Source of the DNA: JBHIKY01 sp042139015
GTDB taxonomy: Bacteria; Bacillota; Bacilli; Bacillales; Marinococcaceae
Reading direction: 5' to 3'
Length of the DNA: 64,000 nucleotides
Assembly (NCBI RefSeq): GCF_042139015.1
Contig: NZ_JBHIKY010000007.1
Location: forward strand, 1 to 64,000
In this document: positions 33,878 to 42,267 of the stretch, piece by piece
How positions within the stretch are numbered: the first letter of the stretch is position 1
Layout: each line of letters opens with the position of its first letter
Notes under the pieces: model-generated
What the model was told of the DNA's origin: nothing
Databases searched by the model: none
What the model saw: the letters and a program-made list of their open reading frames with translations, nothing else
Translations under genes and position numbers: made by a program

Positions 33878-34342
33878 TTATTCATTTACATCTTCTTCTT
33901 TTTTTATTATTTCCTTTAATGTATTGATAACATCTCTAACCTGTTTGAGGTCCTCTATATCAAGCTGAGAGATGTAATCACGGATAATCGATTCTTCAAA
34001 TGCTTCAAATTGTTCCTTCAGGCGGACTCCGGTCCGGCCAAGGGCCATATTGATTTCTCGGCGGTTCTGTTCATTGATAGAACGAATAAGAAGATCCTCA
34101 TTTTCTAATTTATTCAGCGCCTGACTGACAGCGCTCTTTGAAATACCTAGCTGCTCAGCCATACCGCTTAATGTAATATTCTCATTCCGAATAAATAGGA
34201 TCATCATTGCTTCTTGACGGGATGTCAGCTGCAGCTCTGAAAGCAGCGGCATTTTCGGCTGTAAATACTTGGCGATTGTTTCCATCGAATAAACGGACTC
34301 AAGAAATACCCTTTTATAATCTTCGAGACTCATAGCTTCCAC
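33878..34342 (-). CDS. MarR-family regulator next to pantothenate kinase
   Basis: A 154-residue winged-helix protein. Seen: LTSRQEAMMILFIRNENITLSGMAEQLGISKSAVSQALNKLENEDLLIRSINEQNRREI covers recognition helix and wing (given here in family order). It begins ten bases after the end of coaW on the same strand, so both are probably one transcript. Its target is unknown; control of coaW or of a lipid/CoA-related gene would be a guess. Confidence 0.82.
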   Translation of the reverse strand: MEAMSLEDYKRVFLESVYSMETIAKYLQPKMPLLSELQLTSRQEAMMILFIRNENITLSGMAEQLGISKSAVSQALNKLENEDLLIRSINEQNRREINMALGRTGVRLKEQFEAFEESIIRDYISQLDIEDLKQVRDVINTLKEIIKKEEDVNE

Positions 34343-34352
34343 TCCCGTTTCA

Positions 34353-35198
34353 TTATTGCACTGTCTTTTGTAATCCTGTGTTTAAAATAGCCCCTATGGC
34401 CCCGCTGTATTCCCCGTGTTCGATAAAATAGGCTTTTTTCCCGCGCAGCTCAGTATACCCGCTGATGATGTTTTTTAAGACGTCATGCCGGGCAAACGTA
34501 GAACCAATGTAGACGATGGAATCTGTGTTCAATCTTTCCGCAGCCTGTACACTCATCGTCGTGATAGTTTCACCGATCATTCGGACAACACTGGAAATAT
34601 AATCCTCTTTAGACAATTTTTCCTGTTTCATTTGCATCAAATTGCCAAAGTTACTTGCGGTTAAATCCCCAGATATAGGCGGCTTTTCATGCGAGTAAAT
34701 ATCAGAAACTGTTAAGTTTAATAAACGACCATTTCCATTGTTACCTAATTTCAGAATTGTATCATAATCATCCTCGCCGGTCAGCAGATAAGAGAGTCCC
34801 AGCAATGTGCCTCCTCCCATACCGCTCCCGCCGATACGCTCATAAGAGTTTCCTTTAATATAATGAATTGAAGTGCCGGTGCCAACATTCGTAACCATAA
34901 AATTTGGACCTGTATCTTTTAGTAAACTGTTGTTTTCAAGAAGCCATTTCACACCTTCACAAGTCGCTTCAAATTCATTGATCCGGCGGGCATTTATAAA
35001 TTCGGACTCATGTAAAAAGGCCCCTGCCTTTCCTCCTGTGATATGTATATCAGGCTGCTTAAATGATTGCTTCATCCAAGTATTTAAGCTGGCAATATCG
35101 GCAGTGGACATTTTTTTATAATGACATTTTCCGTTGATTGTATATACTATTTTGGAAAGTGTGCCGCCGGCATCTATTCCTATATATTCATTCTTCAT
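34353..35198 (-). CDS. coaW: Type II pantothenate kinase (CoaW)
   Basis: A 281-residue ASKHA-fold kinase that phosphorylates pantothenate, the first step of coenzyme A synthesis. Seen: N-terminal YIGIDAGGTLSKIVY phosphate loop, ITGGKAGAF, FEATCEGVKWLL, NVGTGTSIHY and GGSGMGGGTLLGLSYLLTG, as in staphylococcal CoaW, a form not inhibited by CoA. Most Bacillus use CoaX or CoaA instead, so whether this is the only pantothenate kinase here cannot be told. It leads a two-gene unit with a MarR regulator. Confidence 0.88.
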   Translation of the reverse strand: MKNEYIGIDAGGTLSKIVYTINGKCHYKKMSTADIASLNTWMKQSFKQPDIHITGGKAGAFLHESEFINARRINEFEATCEGVKWLLENNSLLKDTGPNFMVTNVGTGTSIHYIKGNSYERIGGSGMGGGTLLGLSYLLTGEDDYDTILKLGNNGNGRLLNLTVSDIYSHEKPPISGDLTASNFGNLMQMKQEKLSKEDYISSVVRMIGETITTMSVQAAERLNTDSIVYIGSTFARHDVLKNIISGYTELRGKKAYFIEHGEYSGAIGAILNTGLQKTVQ

Positions 35199-35428
35199 AC
35201 TGAAGGAAATCCCCTTCCCCTTTTTTACTTGACGCTGCTTCTTTTCTATCTGCCTCCTACATTTTATACTATAATACCTGAGGATAGAAATGGGAAAGCT
35301 CTGATTTATTTACTAGTAAAAAAAAGGATTCGTTCGAAATATGAAAACGTGTGATAAAATAAAAATATAGGCAAAAATTAACCCGGGAGATCTGCTAGTT
35401 GTCCCAATGACGTGAGGCAGGGAATAAT

Positions 35429-36877
35429 ATGAGTGTACTTTCTTTTTTACTTAGCTTTTTATTTGTTTTAAATATTATCTTTGCCGGCATTATTGTGTTC
35501 TTGGAAAGAAGAGACGCCACTTCAACATGGGCGTGGATTATGGTTCTTTTTTTCGTACCGTTTCTCGGGTTTATTCTTTATTTAATATTTGGACAGAACC
35601 TGAGCAGAAAACGATTATTTGACTGGGCTGACATCCAAAAAATCGGTATTGAAAATTTAATTCAGGAGCAGCTGAACGCTTTACGCGAGCAGCGTTTTCA
35701 TTTTAATGATCCGGAAGCCAGAGAATACAGAGATTTAATATACATGCACCTTGTCAATAATGATGCAGTTCTGACTCAGGACAATAATGTCGATTTATTC
35801 ACTGATGGAAATGAAAAATTTAATCAGCTTTTTAAAGACATCGAAGCCGCTGAAAACCACATACATCTGCAATATTATATATTACGCCACGACAACCTCG
35901 GCTCCCGGCTTCTTTATTTACTTACAAAAAAAGCCAGGGAGGGTGTGAAGGTCCGAGTATTATATGATGAAATGGGTTCACGTGCACTCTCTAATAAGGT
36001 ATTTCGTTTGTTAAAAGCTGCCGGTGGGGAAGTGGAAATATTCTTCCCCCGCCGGATTCCATTTATTAACCTGCGCCTGAATTACCGCAATCACCGCAAG
36101 CTTGTCATTATTGATGGTAACGTGGGATACGTTGGAGGATTTAATGTAGGAGATGAATACCTTGGACTCAATCCAAAATTCGGCTATTGGCGCGACACCC
36201 ACCTGCGCGTACGCGGCCAGGTAGTTAAAGCGATCCAGACCCGATTTATCCTGGACTGGAATCAAGCGACTCACCATCATTACATTCAATATGAAGAAAT
36301 GTTTTTTCCGCCGACTGAGGCTGCCGGCGATATGGCTGCCCAAATCGTCTCAAGCGGCCCGGATTCAGAATGGGAGCAGATTAAAAACGGCTATATTAAA
36401 ATGATTACTTCTGCAAAAGAATCGGTATTTATCCAAACCCCGTATTTTATACCTGATGAAAGTCTCATGGATGCTCTCCGCATCGCGGCTTTGTCAGGTA
36501 AGGATGTAAGAATAATGATTCCAAACAAACCCGACCATCCATTCGTTTACTGGGCCACACTATCTCATATCGGTGATATCTTAAAAGCCGGAGCAAAGGT
36601 GTTTATATATGAAAATGGGTTTATTCATTCAAAAACGATCGTTGTAGATAGAAAAGTCGGATCTGTAGGGACCGCAAATATTGATGTGAGAAGCTTCCGC
36701 TTAAATTTTGAAGTAAATGCGTTTTTATACCACCGGCCTACTGCGGAAAGAATGTCCCTTATTTTTGAACAGGATATAGAGCAATCTTCTGAGCTGACAT
36801 ATGAGAAGTATTTAGAAAGGTCTGTGTGGATCCGCTTAAAAGAATCTGTTTCTCATTTATTATCTCCTATATTATAA
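35429..36877 (+). CDS. cls: Cardiolipin synthase
   Basis: A 482-residue membrane-bound phospholipase-D family enzyme that makes cardiolipin from two phosphatidylglycerols. Seen: two N-terminal membrane helices (LLSFLFVLNIIFAGIIVF; TWAWIMVLFFVPFLGFILYLIFGQ), then two HKD motifs, HRKLVIIDG near 222 and HSKTIVVDR near 400, each followed by GGFN or GTAN. Length is standard. Single gene ending in a strong terminator. More cardiolipin is a known adaptation to salt in Bacillaceae. Confidence 0.93.
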   Translation: MSVLSFLLSFLFVLNIIFAGIIVFLERRDATSTWAWIMVLFFVPFLGFILYLIFGQNLSRKRLFDWADIQKIGIENLIQEQLNALREQRFHFNDPEAREYRDLIYMHLVNNDAVLTQDNNVDLFTDGNEKFNQLFKDIEAAENHIHLQYYILRHDNLGSRLLYLLTKKAREGVKVRVLYDEMGSRALSNKVFRLLKAAGGEVEIFFPRRIPFINLRLNYRNHRKLVIIDGNVGYVGGFNVGDEYLGLNPKFGYWRDTHLRVRGQVVKAIQTRFILDWNQATHHHYIQYEEMFFPPTEAAGDMAAQIVSSGPDSEWEQIKNGYIKMITSAKESVFIQTPYFIPDESLMDALRIAALSGKDVRIMIPNKPDHPFVYWATLSHIGDILKAGAKVFIYENGFIHSKTIVVDRKVGSVGTANIDVRSFRLNFEVNAFLYHRPTAERMSLIFEQDIEQSSELTYEKYLERSVWIRLKESVSHLLSPIL

Positions 36878-36937
36878 GTGAAATGTTCCCTGCAGCAACG
36901 TATCGGGTATGGTTTGGCGGGCACCTTTCTGTATATT

Positions 36938-36968
36938 TAAAAAGAAGCGCCGCGATGGCGCTTCTTTC
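36938..36968 (+). terminator. Bidirectional terminator between cls and the convergent gene
   Basis: AAAGAAGCGCC GCGAT GGCGCTTCTTTC, a perfect stem flanked by A- and T-runs, serving both converging genes. Confidence 0.85.
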
Positions 36969-37440
36969 AGCTATGATAAAGGTCTTCCCGATGCCTGTTC
37001 AGCATTTCTTCAAATAAATATTTTTTTTCCGGCAGCGGCAGCATGCAGAACTCTTCTTTAACATTGCCATCTTTGCCCAAGCCAATAATGGACTGGCAGA
37101 ACCCGCAGTTGTTACTTTTATGCACCACAGGATTTTCATTTGGATACCAGTCTTTCTTATCCTCAACAAAGTAGCCGTGCATAATATAAACAGTTCCGTC
37201 TTTCAGCTGCATTTGCATTGAAATACTGCTTCCCGGTTTCCACGAGCCTTCACGTGCAAGGTCACGAACAACATCACTTTCTTTTATTTCGATGGTGGAG
37301 TCTGTAATCTGCAAAAAGCCGGGTAAATCCTCATCCCGCAACTCACGCCAGCCCGGAGTTTCCTGACCAGTATCACGCAGATATTGAAGATGTTCCCGGT
37401 AGCGGGAAAGATACAAATGAATAGGTTCCTGCTCGTTCAT
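36967..37440 (-). CDS. Cytosolic protein of unknown function with CxxC
   Basis: A 157-residue soluble protein, not recognised. It is polar, has KSNNCGFCQSIIGLG with a CxxC pair near residue 113, and an EEFCMLPLP segment after it. No signal peptide. The ATG at 37440 is chosen because AAAGGAGGAG lies six bases upstream; the frame is open further upstream without a site. The CxxC could bind a metal or be redox active. It is divergent from the manganese transporter operon. Confidence 0.6.
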   Translation of the reverse strand: MNEQEPIHLYLSRYREHLQYLRDTGQETPGWRELRDEDLPGFLQITDSTIEIKESDVVRDLAREGSWKPGSSISMQMQLKDGTVYIMHGYFVEDKKDWYPNENPVVHKSNNCGFCQSIIGLGKDGNVKEEFCMLPLPEKKYLFEEMLNRHREDLYHS

Positions 37441-37583
37441 GACACTCCTCCTTTTCCCGCTCTTGGTTACTGTGACGCCTTCATAACACAGACTTCTATA
37501 TATTATTACAAAATCCTTTAATTTTAACAATAAAATTTGCAACTCCCAGGATAAACGCTCATATAGTATCAACAATAAAACAT

Positions 37584-37612
37584 TTGACGAAAAATTAATA
37601 ATGAGATATTCT
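37584..37612 (+). promoter_or_regulatory. mntABCD promoter
   Basis: TTGACG (37584-37589), 17-base spacer and TATTCT (37607-37612). The first MntR box begins at the last base of the -10. Confidence 0.65.
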
Positions 37613-37626
37613 TTCCTTAGGGAAAC
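37612..37626 (+). promoter_or_regulatory. MntR box 1
   Basis: TTTCCTTAGGGAAAC, an inverted repeat close to the MntR operator consensus known from mntH and mntA of Bacillus subtilis. Position over the transcription start predicts repression by Mn2+-MntR. Confidence 0.75.
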
Positions 37627-37668
37627 ATATTTGCTTGTGGGTAAATATGTGCATTTTTTCGAATTATT

Positions 37669-37688
37669 TTTTGCCTTTAGGAAACTTT
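37669..37688 (+). promoter_or_regulatory. MntR box 2
   Basis: TTTTGCCTTTAGGAAACTTT agrees almost fully with the TTTTGCCTTAAGGAAAC consensus. It lies about 55 bases downstream of box 1. A weaker similar stretch (TTTGCTTGTGGGTAAAT) lies between them at about 37631-37647. Confidence 0.75.
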
Positions 37689-37743
37689 GATGAGGTAACC
37701 TAATAATAATAGACTAAGACAATTTATATCCAGGGAGGAAACA

Positions 37744-38667
37744 ATGAAAAGAAAAGTAACAGCTATTTTATCCGGTCTTACCATTGTTTTGGCAGCTGGA
37801 TGCGGACAGGGTAATTCCAACAGTGGGGACGGAGAGCCGCTGCAGATTATGACCACTACGGCACAAATTGGGGACATCGCTGAGAACGTCGCAGGTGACC
37901 AGGCAGAGATTGAAACCTTGATGGGACCGGGAGTAGACCCCCACCTTTATCAAGCTTCTCAAAACGACATACAAAAGCTTGCTGACGCTGATATTATTTT
38001 TTATAACGGCTTACATTTAGAAGGTAATCTCGTTAAAGTATTCGAGGAAATTAAGAACGACGTGCCAACAATTGCAGTTGGAGAAAATGTGCCTGAAGAA
38101 GAATTAATTACAGAAGAAGGAGGCAATTCTTCTGATCCTCATGTTTGGTTTGATCCAAATAGATGGACCTATGCCGTGGATGAAGTAGCAGCTGGACTGG
38201 CTGAATTAAACGAAGACGAAGCCGGCACTTATCAAGAAAATGCGGATGAATACATTTCGATGCTGGAAGAGCTTGATCAATATGCAGACGAAAAGCTGCA
38301 AAGTATACCAGAGGAGAGCAGGATTCTGGTTACCGCTCACGATGCTTTTGGATATTTCGGGGACGCGTATGGTTTTGAAGTGAACGGTCTGCAGGGCTTA
38401 AGCACAGACTCAGAGTACAGTGTACGTGACGTTAACAACCTGGTTTCCTTGCTTGTGGAAAATGATATTAAAGCGGTCTTTGTAGAATCGAGTGTATCCG
38501 AAAGAGCCATCAATGCAGTAATCAAAGGGGCAGCTGATCAGGGACATGAAGTATCGATCGGGGGAGAACTGTACTCAGATGCCATGGGCGAAGCTGGTAC
38601 AGAAGAAGGTACCTATGAGGGGATGTTCCGCCATAACATTGATACGATTACATCCTCGTTAAAGTAA
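37744..38667 (+). CDS. mntA: Manganese ABC transporter, substrate-binding lipoprotein (MntA)
   Basis: A 307-residue cluster A-I metal-binding lipoprotein. Seen: signal peptide with lipobox LAAGC (Cys20), MGPGVDPHLYQASQND with the first His ligand, SDPHVWFDPNRW with the second His, and VFVESSVSE plus GELYSDAMG for the acidic ligands. There is no His-rich loop of the zinc-specific kind. Two MntR boxes in front support manganese over zinc. First gene of mntABCD; ATG preceded by AGGGAGGAAAC. Confidence 0.93.
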   Translation: MKRKVTAILSGLTIVLAAGCGQGNSNSGDGEPLQIMTTTAQIGDIAENVAGDQAEIETLMGPGVDPHLYQASQNDIQKLADADIIFYNGLHLEGNLVKVFEEIKNDVPTIAVGENVPEEELITEEGGNSSDPHVWFDPNRWTYAVDEVAAGLAELNEDEAGTYQENADEYISMLEELDQYADEKLQSIPEESRILVTAHDAFGYFGDAYGFEVNGLQGLSTDSEYSVRDVNNLVSLLVENDIKAVFVESSVSERAINAVIKGAADQGHEVSIGGELYSDAMGEAGTEEGTYEGMFRHNIDTITSSLK

Positions 38668-38721
38668 GATTTATTAGGGCCAGCTTAAAGCTTGACCGTT
38701 TATCAAGAAGGAGGATCCACC

Positions 38722-39471
38722 ATGGAGGAAGCTGTAAAAATCAAAAATTTAACTGTGGCTTATAAAAAAACACCTGTTCTGCGTGATATTACTTTATCAA
38801 TTCCTAAAGGAAAGCTGGTAGGCATTATCGGCCCGAACGGAGCAGGGAAATCAACTCTTTTAAAAGCTGTATTAAACCTGATTCCTCGTTCCACTGGCAG
38901 CATAGCAGTACTGGGAAAAAACGTAAAGATACAAAAAAAGCATATCGGCTATGTTCCGCAGAGAGGTTCTGTTGACTGGGATTTTCCAACTAATGCGCTG
39001 GACGTTGTATTGATGGGGAGATATGGCCATATTGGCTGGTTTAAGCGGCCACGTAAACAGGACATTGACTATGCCTTATTCTGTCTGGAAAAAACCGGAA
39101 TGAAGGAGTATGCAGACAGGCAGATCAGCCAGCTTTCAGGTGGACAGCAGCAGCGTGTATTCCTGGCAAGAGCGCTTGCTCAGGATGCTGATATTTATTT
39201 TATGGATGAACCTTTTGCCGGTGTTGATGCGAAAACAGAACGGGCAATCATTTCTTTATTAAACGAATTAAAAGGTCAGGGTAAAACGGTGCTAGTTGTT
39301 CACCACGACCTGCAGACGGCTAAAGATTATTTTGATTGGATTATTCTATTAAATAAACGATTAATCGCAGAAGGTCCCACAGAACAAACCTTCACAACAG
39401 AACTACTGCAAAAAACCTATGGAGGGAAATTAGCTTTTCTGACAAAGCAGGAGGAGAGCTCACATGTTTGA
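38722..39471 (+). CDS. mntB: Manganese ABC transporter ATP-binding protein (MntB)
   Basis: A 249-residue ABC ATPase. Seen: Walker A GPNGAGKST, Q-loop VPQRGSVDWDFP, signature LSGGQQQR, Walker B DIYFMDEPFAGVD and the switch His in VVHHDL. The ATG at 38722 follows AAGGAGG; the frame is open 10 codons further upstream without a site. Its end overlaps mntC by eight bases. Confidence 0.94.
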   Translation: MEEAVKIKNLTVAYKKTPVLRDITLSIPKGKLVGIIGPNGAGKSTLLKAVLNLIPRSTGSIAVLGKNVKIQKKHIGYVPQRGSVDWDFPTNALDVVLMGRYGHIGWFKRPRKQDIDYALFCLEKTGMKEYADRQISQLSGGQQQRVFLARALAQDADIYFMDEPFAGVDAKTERAIISLLNELKGQGKTVLVVHHDLQTAKDYFDWIILLNKRLIAEGPTEQTFTTELLQKTYGGKLAFLTKQEESSHV

Positions 39472-40771
39472 TATTTTCCTTAGTGCCAATGCTCAATGGG
39501 TGATGGCAGGAGCCGCTTTACTCGGACTTGCAAGTGGTGTAACCGGCAGTTTTGTACTGCTCAGGAAAGAAAGCTTAATAGGGGATGCGATGGCCCATGC
39601 CGCCCTCCCCGGCATCTGCTTTGGCTTTTTTATATTCGGCCGTGAAACAATTGCACTGATGGCCGGTGCCGCCCTTACCGGCCTTCTCGCAATTTATTCA
39701 ATCCGTGCGATCGCGGCAAAATCAAGAATTAAACAGGATGCTGCAATCGGCATTGTACTGTCAGTGTTCTTTGGATTTGGAATTGTGCTGCTCACTCGAA
39801 TAACAAATGGAAGCAGCGGTAATAAAGGCGGACTGGATGACTTTATCTTCGGCCAGGCAGCGTCTCTTGTCGGCAGAGATGTTCAAATTCTAATGGGTGC
39901 CGCCACGCTTCTATTACTGCTCGCGTTTCTTTTTTTCAAAGAATTAAAGCTTCTTATTTTTGATCCTTTGTTTGCAGGCGGAATCGGCCTGCCTGTGAAA
40001 TGGCTGAATGGTCTGCTCAGCTCAATGGTTGTGCTAATAGTCATTACCGGGATCCAGACAGTCGGAGTTGTGCTGATGGCTGCAATGCTTATCACTCCAG
40101 CAGTAGCAGCCAAATATTGGACAGATAAGCTCAGTGTTATGGCCGTTCTTGCAGGTCTTATCGGTGCTTTTTCCGGTGCATTTGGTGCGGCAGCCAGTTC
40201 CTCTGTTACGAATCTACCGACTGGACCGGTTATTGTAGTCGCGGCCACTGTTGTATTTCTCTTTTCCCTTCTCTTTTCGCCAAAAAGAGGCCTGGCGGCA
40301 AACGCACTCCGGAATCGTAAATTCTCCGTGGAAATTTGGAAGCAGCAGCTTCTCCGTTCAGTATTTAATTTGCTGGAGGAGCGTTATAAAAATAATATAA
40401 ATTCAGCTTCATTTACGTTAAACGATTTAACTTCACACATTCATCTGCCTGAAAAGCAAACAAAGAAAACGCTGAAAATTTTACAGCAGCACCATTTAAT
40501 CACTTCTACAAGAGACAATTCTGCTTATCTATTAACGGAAAAAGGGCTGGAATATTCTTACGAAGCGGCCCTGCATCAGCGAATATATGATGTGTTTTTA
40601 ATGTATGAGGACGAACTTGGCGTTTTTCATGATGAAGATGTTGGCCGCAGAACTATTGACCGGCTGCCAGAGCAAATGAAAGAACGTGCTTATGAGTTAA
40701 TGCGCAGAGAAAATTTAGAACCGGTAACCATCAGCCAAAAAAACGGGCTTATCGCTACTGTTCAGCAATAA
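39464..40771 (+). CDS. mntC: Manganese ABC transporter permease with C-terminal winged-helix domain (MntC)
   Basis: A 435-residue protein in two parts. Residues 1-290 form an ABC-3 family permease (VTGSFVLLRKESLIGDAMAHAALPGI; FDPLFAGGIGLPVKW). Residues about 300-435 are soluble and look like a DtxR/MntR-type winged helix (ASFTLNDLTSHIHLPEKQTKKTLKILQQHHLI..., then YEDELGVFHDEDVGRR). The same fusion is present in the 435-residue MntC of Bacillus subtilis, so this is a family trait, not a local accident. The role of the attached domain is unclear. Confidence 0.92.
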   Translation: MFDIFLSANAQWVMAGAALLGLASGVTGSFVLLRKESLIGDAMAHAALPGICFGFFIFGRETIALMAGAALTGLLAIYSIRAIAAKSRIKQDAAIGIVLSVFFGFGIVLLTRITNGSSGNKGGLDDFIFGQAASLVGRDVQILMGAATLLLLLAFLFFKELKLLIFDPLFAGGIGLPVKWLNGLLSSMVVLIVITGIQTVGVVLMAAMLITPAVAAKYWTDKLSVMAVLAGLIGAFSGAFGAAASSSVTNLPTGPVIVVAATVVFLFSLLFSPKRGLAANALRNRKFSVEIWKQQLLRSVFNLLEERYKNNINSASFTLNDLTSHIHLPEKQTKKTLKILQQHHLITSTRDNSAYLLTEKGLEYSYEAALHQRIYDVFLMYEDELGVFHDEDVGRRTIDRLPEQMKERAYELMRRENLEPVTISQKNGLIATVQQ

Positions 40772-40793
40772 CTGAGAAAGGAGGCAGTCTCTA

Positions 40794-41675
40794 GTGTATG
40801 AATTATGGATATTAATTGTAGGAGGACTTGTAGGTGCTTCGTGCGGAATAATCGGTACGTATTTAGTACTGAGAAGAATGGCCATGGTAGCAGACGCTAT
40901 CAGCCATACCGTATTACTTGGGATCGTCGGGGCATTTCTAGTATCTCAAACCCTGGAAGGTCCACTAATGCTGTTAGGAGCGTTAATTACCGGACTGTTA
41001 ACCGCGTTTTTCATTCAGCTGCTTGATTCTTCAGGCGTGCAGACGGATGCAGCTATAGGGGTGGTATTCACAGCGTTATTTTCTCTCGGTGTCATTCTTG
41101 TATCGGTTTATGCAAGAGATGTACACCTTGATACAGACCACGTCTTAATGGGGGAAATTTCCTTTGTTCCATTCAATACATTCGAATGGAATGGAATGTC
41201 ATTGGGGCCAGAAGCTTTCTGGATAATCAGCGGCGTATTTATCCTGGATTTGTTTCTTATTCTTCTTCTATACAAAGAATTGAAAATATCAACTTTTGAT
41301 CCGGCCCTCGCTGCTGCTCTTGGACTGCCTGTAACTCTGCTTCATTACATTGTTATGTCCATGGTGTCACTAACTACAGTTGCTTCCTTTGACAGCGTTG
41401 GAGCGATACTTGTGGTGGCAATGCTGATTGTCCCCCCTGCCGCAGCCTATCTTTTAACGGAAAAATTATCGCATATGCTTATCTTAAGTGCAGGCATCGG
41501 GGTGCTGTCTTCTACAGCAGGATATTATATAGCAAAAGCGTTGAACGTTTCGATATCCGGCAGCATGGCTTCAACAGCCGGACTGATTTTTCTGCTCGTA
41601 TTCTTGTTTTCTCCATCCCACGGAGTGATTACGAGAAAAATAGTGCAAAGAAGAATTGTAAATGATGCAGCTTAA
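40794..41675 (+). CDS. mntD: Manganese ABC transporter permease (MntD)
   Basis: A 293-residue ABC-3 family permease with about eight or nine membrane segments. Seen: GTYLVLRRMAMVADAISHTVLLGIV, LLDSSGVQTDAAIGVVFTALFS, STFDPALAAALGLPV and VVAMLIVPPAAAYLL. The start is a GTG behind GGAGG. It forms the second membrane subunit beside MntC. A terminator ends the operon. Confidence 0.93.
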   Translation: MYELWILIVGGLVGASCGIIGTYLVLRRMAMVADAISHTVLLGIVGAFLVSQTLEGPLMLLGALITGLLTAFFIQLLDSSGVQTDAAIGVVFTALFSLGVILVSVYARDVHLDTDHVLMGEISFVPFNTFEWNGMSLGPEAFWIISGVFILDLFLILLLYKELKISTFDPALAAALGLPVTLLHYIVMSMVSLTTVASFDSVGAILVVAMLIVPPAAAYLLTEKLSHMLILSAGIGVLSSTAGYYIAKALNVSISGSMASTAGLIFLLVFLFSPSHGVITRKIVQRRIVNDAA

Positions 41676-41689
41676 TATAAAGCAGCCCC

Positions 41690-41728
41690 GATTCATTCCA
41701 TCCAGGAAAGTGAATCAGGTTTTTTTTA
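41690..41728 (+). terminator. mntABCD terminator
   Basis: CCGATTCA...TGAATCAGG hairpin with extended arms, followed by eight T residues. Confidence 0.82.
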
Positions 41729-41752
41729 TTTCATCTGGATGTTGTATAAAGA

Positions 41753-41774
41753 GGTTGATCCTCCCTGCGCAACC
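41753..41774. repeat. Remnant of the GGTTGAT intergenic repeat
   Basis: GGTTGATCCTCCCTGCGCAACC: the left border and first block of the repeat at 26962 joined to its inverted right border, as after an internal deletion. Confidence 0.5.
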
Positions 41775-41796
41775 AAAAAATACTTGTTACTGTATA

Positions 41797-42240
41797 TTAT
41801 TTTTTTGAGGAATCTCTGAACACAAAATGCTTTATCATGAAAAAACTGGCAGTAAAGGATAAAAACATCGCGAGGCCTTTCGCTAGGTTATACCTGAGCC
41901 AGCGTGGGATTTCAATAATTTGAAAGAGCTGATTTGCTCCAAGAAACACGAGATTATTGACACCGAGACTGACAACTCCCTGGAGTATAAATGCAATCCG
42001 TTGTCTGTTACTTCCTTCGGCACTGTGTCTAAACGTGATATATGAATTCCAGAAATAGCTGTTAGCCACTGCAAGCGAATAAGCAATTGTATTATATAAT
42101 GCGAGAATGCCCCGCTCGTCCGTAGGAAAAAGCACCAGCAGCACATTTAATGAACCGATGTCTACTGCGGCATTAGCTATTCCGATCGCACTGAACGTCA
42201 TAATTTGAAATGGCCCTTTTCGCAGCTTTTTTTTCTTCAT
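41797..42240 (-). CDS. GtrA-family membrane protein
   Basis: A 147-residue protein with four hydrophobic segments and the GtrA pattern FSAIGIANAAVDIGSLNVLL, NTIAYSLAVANSYFWNSYITFRH and NLAKGLAMFLSFTASFFMIKHFVF. GtrA relatives are thought to flip lipid-linked sugars or support cell-surface glycosylation. It follows sqdX by 27 bases on the same strand, so it probably belongs to the sulfolipid operon. A role in moving or arranging the glycolipid is inference. Confidence 0.85.
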   Translation of the reverse strand: MKKKKLRKGPFQIMTFSAIGIANAAVDIGSLNVLLVLFPTDERGILALYNTIAYSLAVANSYFWNSYITFRHSAEGSNRQRIAFILQGVVSLGVNNLVFLGANQLFQIIEIPRWLRYNLAKGLAMFLSFTASFFMIKHFVFRDSSKK

Positions 42241-42267
42241 CGGTTATCCCTCTGCTTTTGGTGCTTC

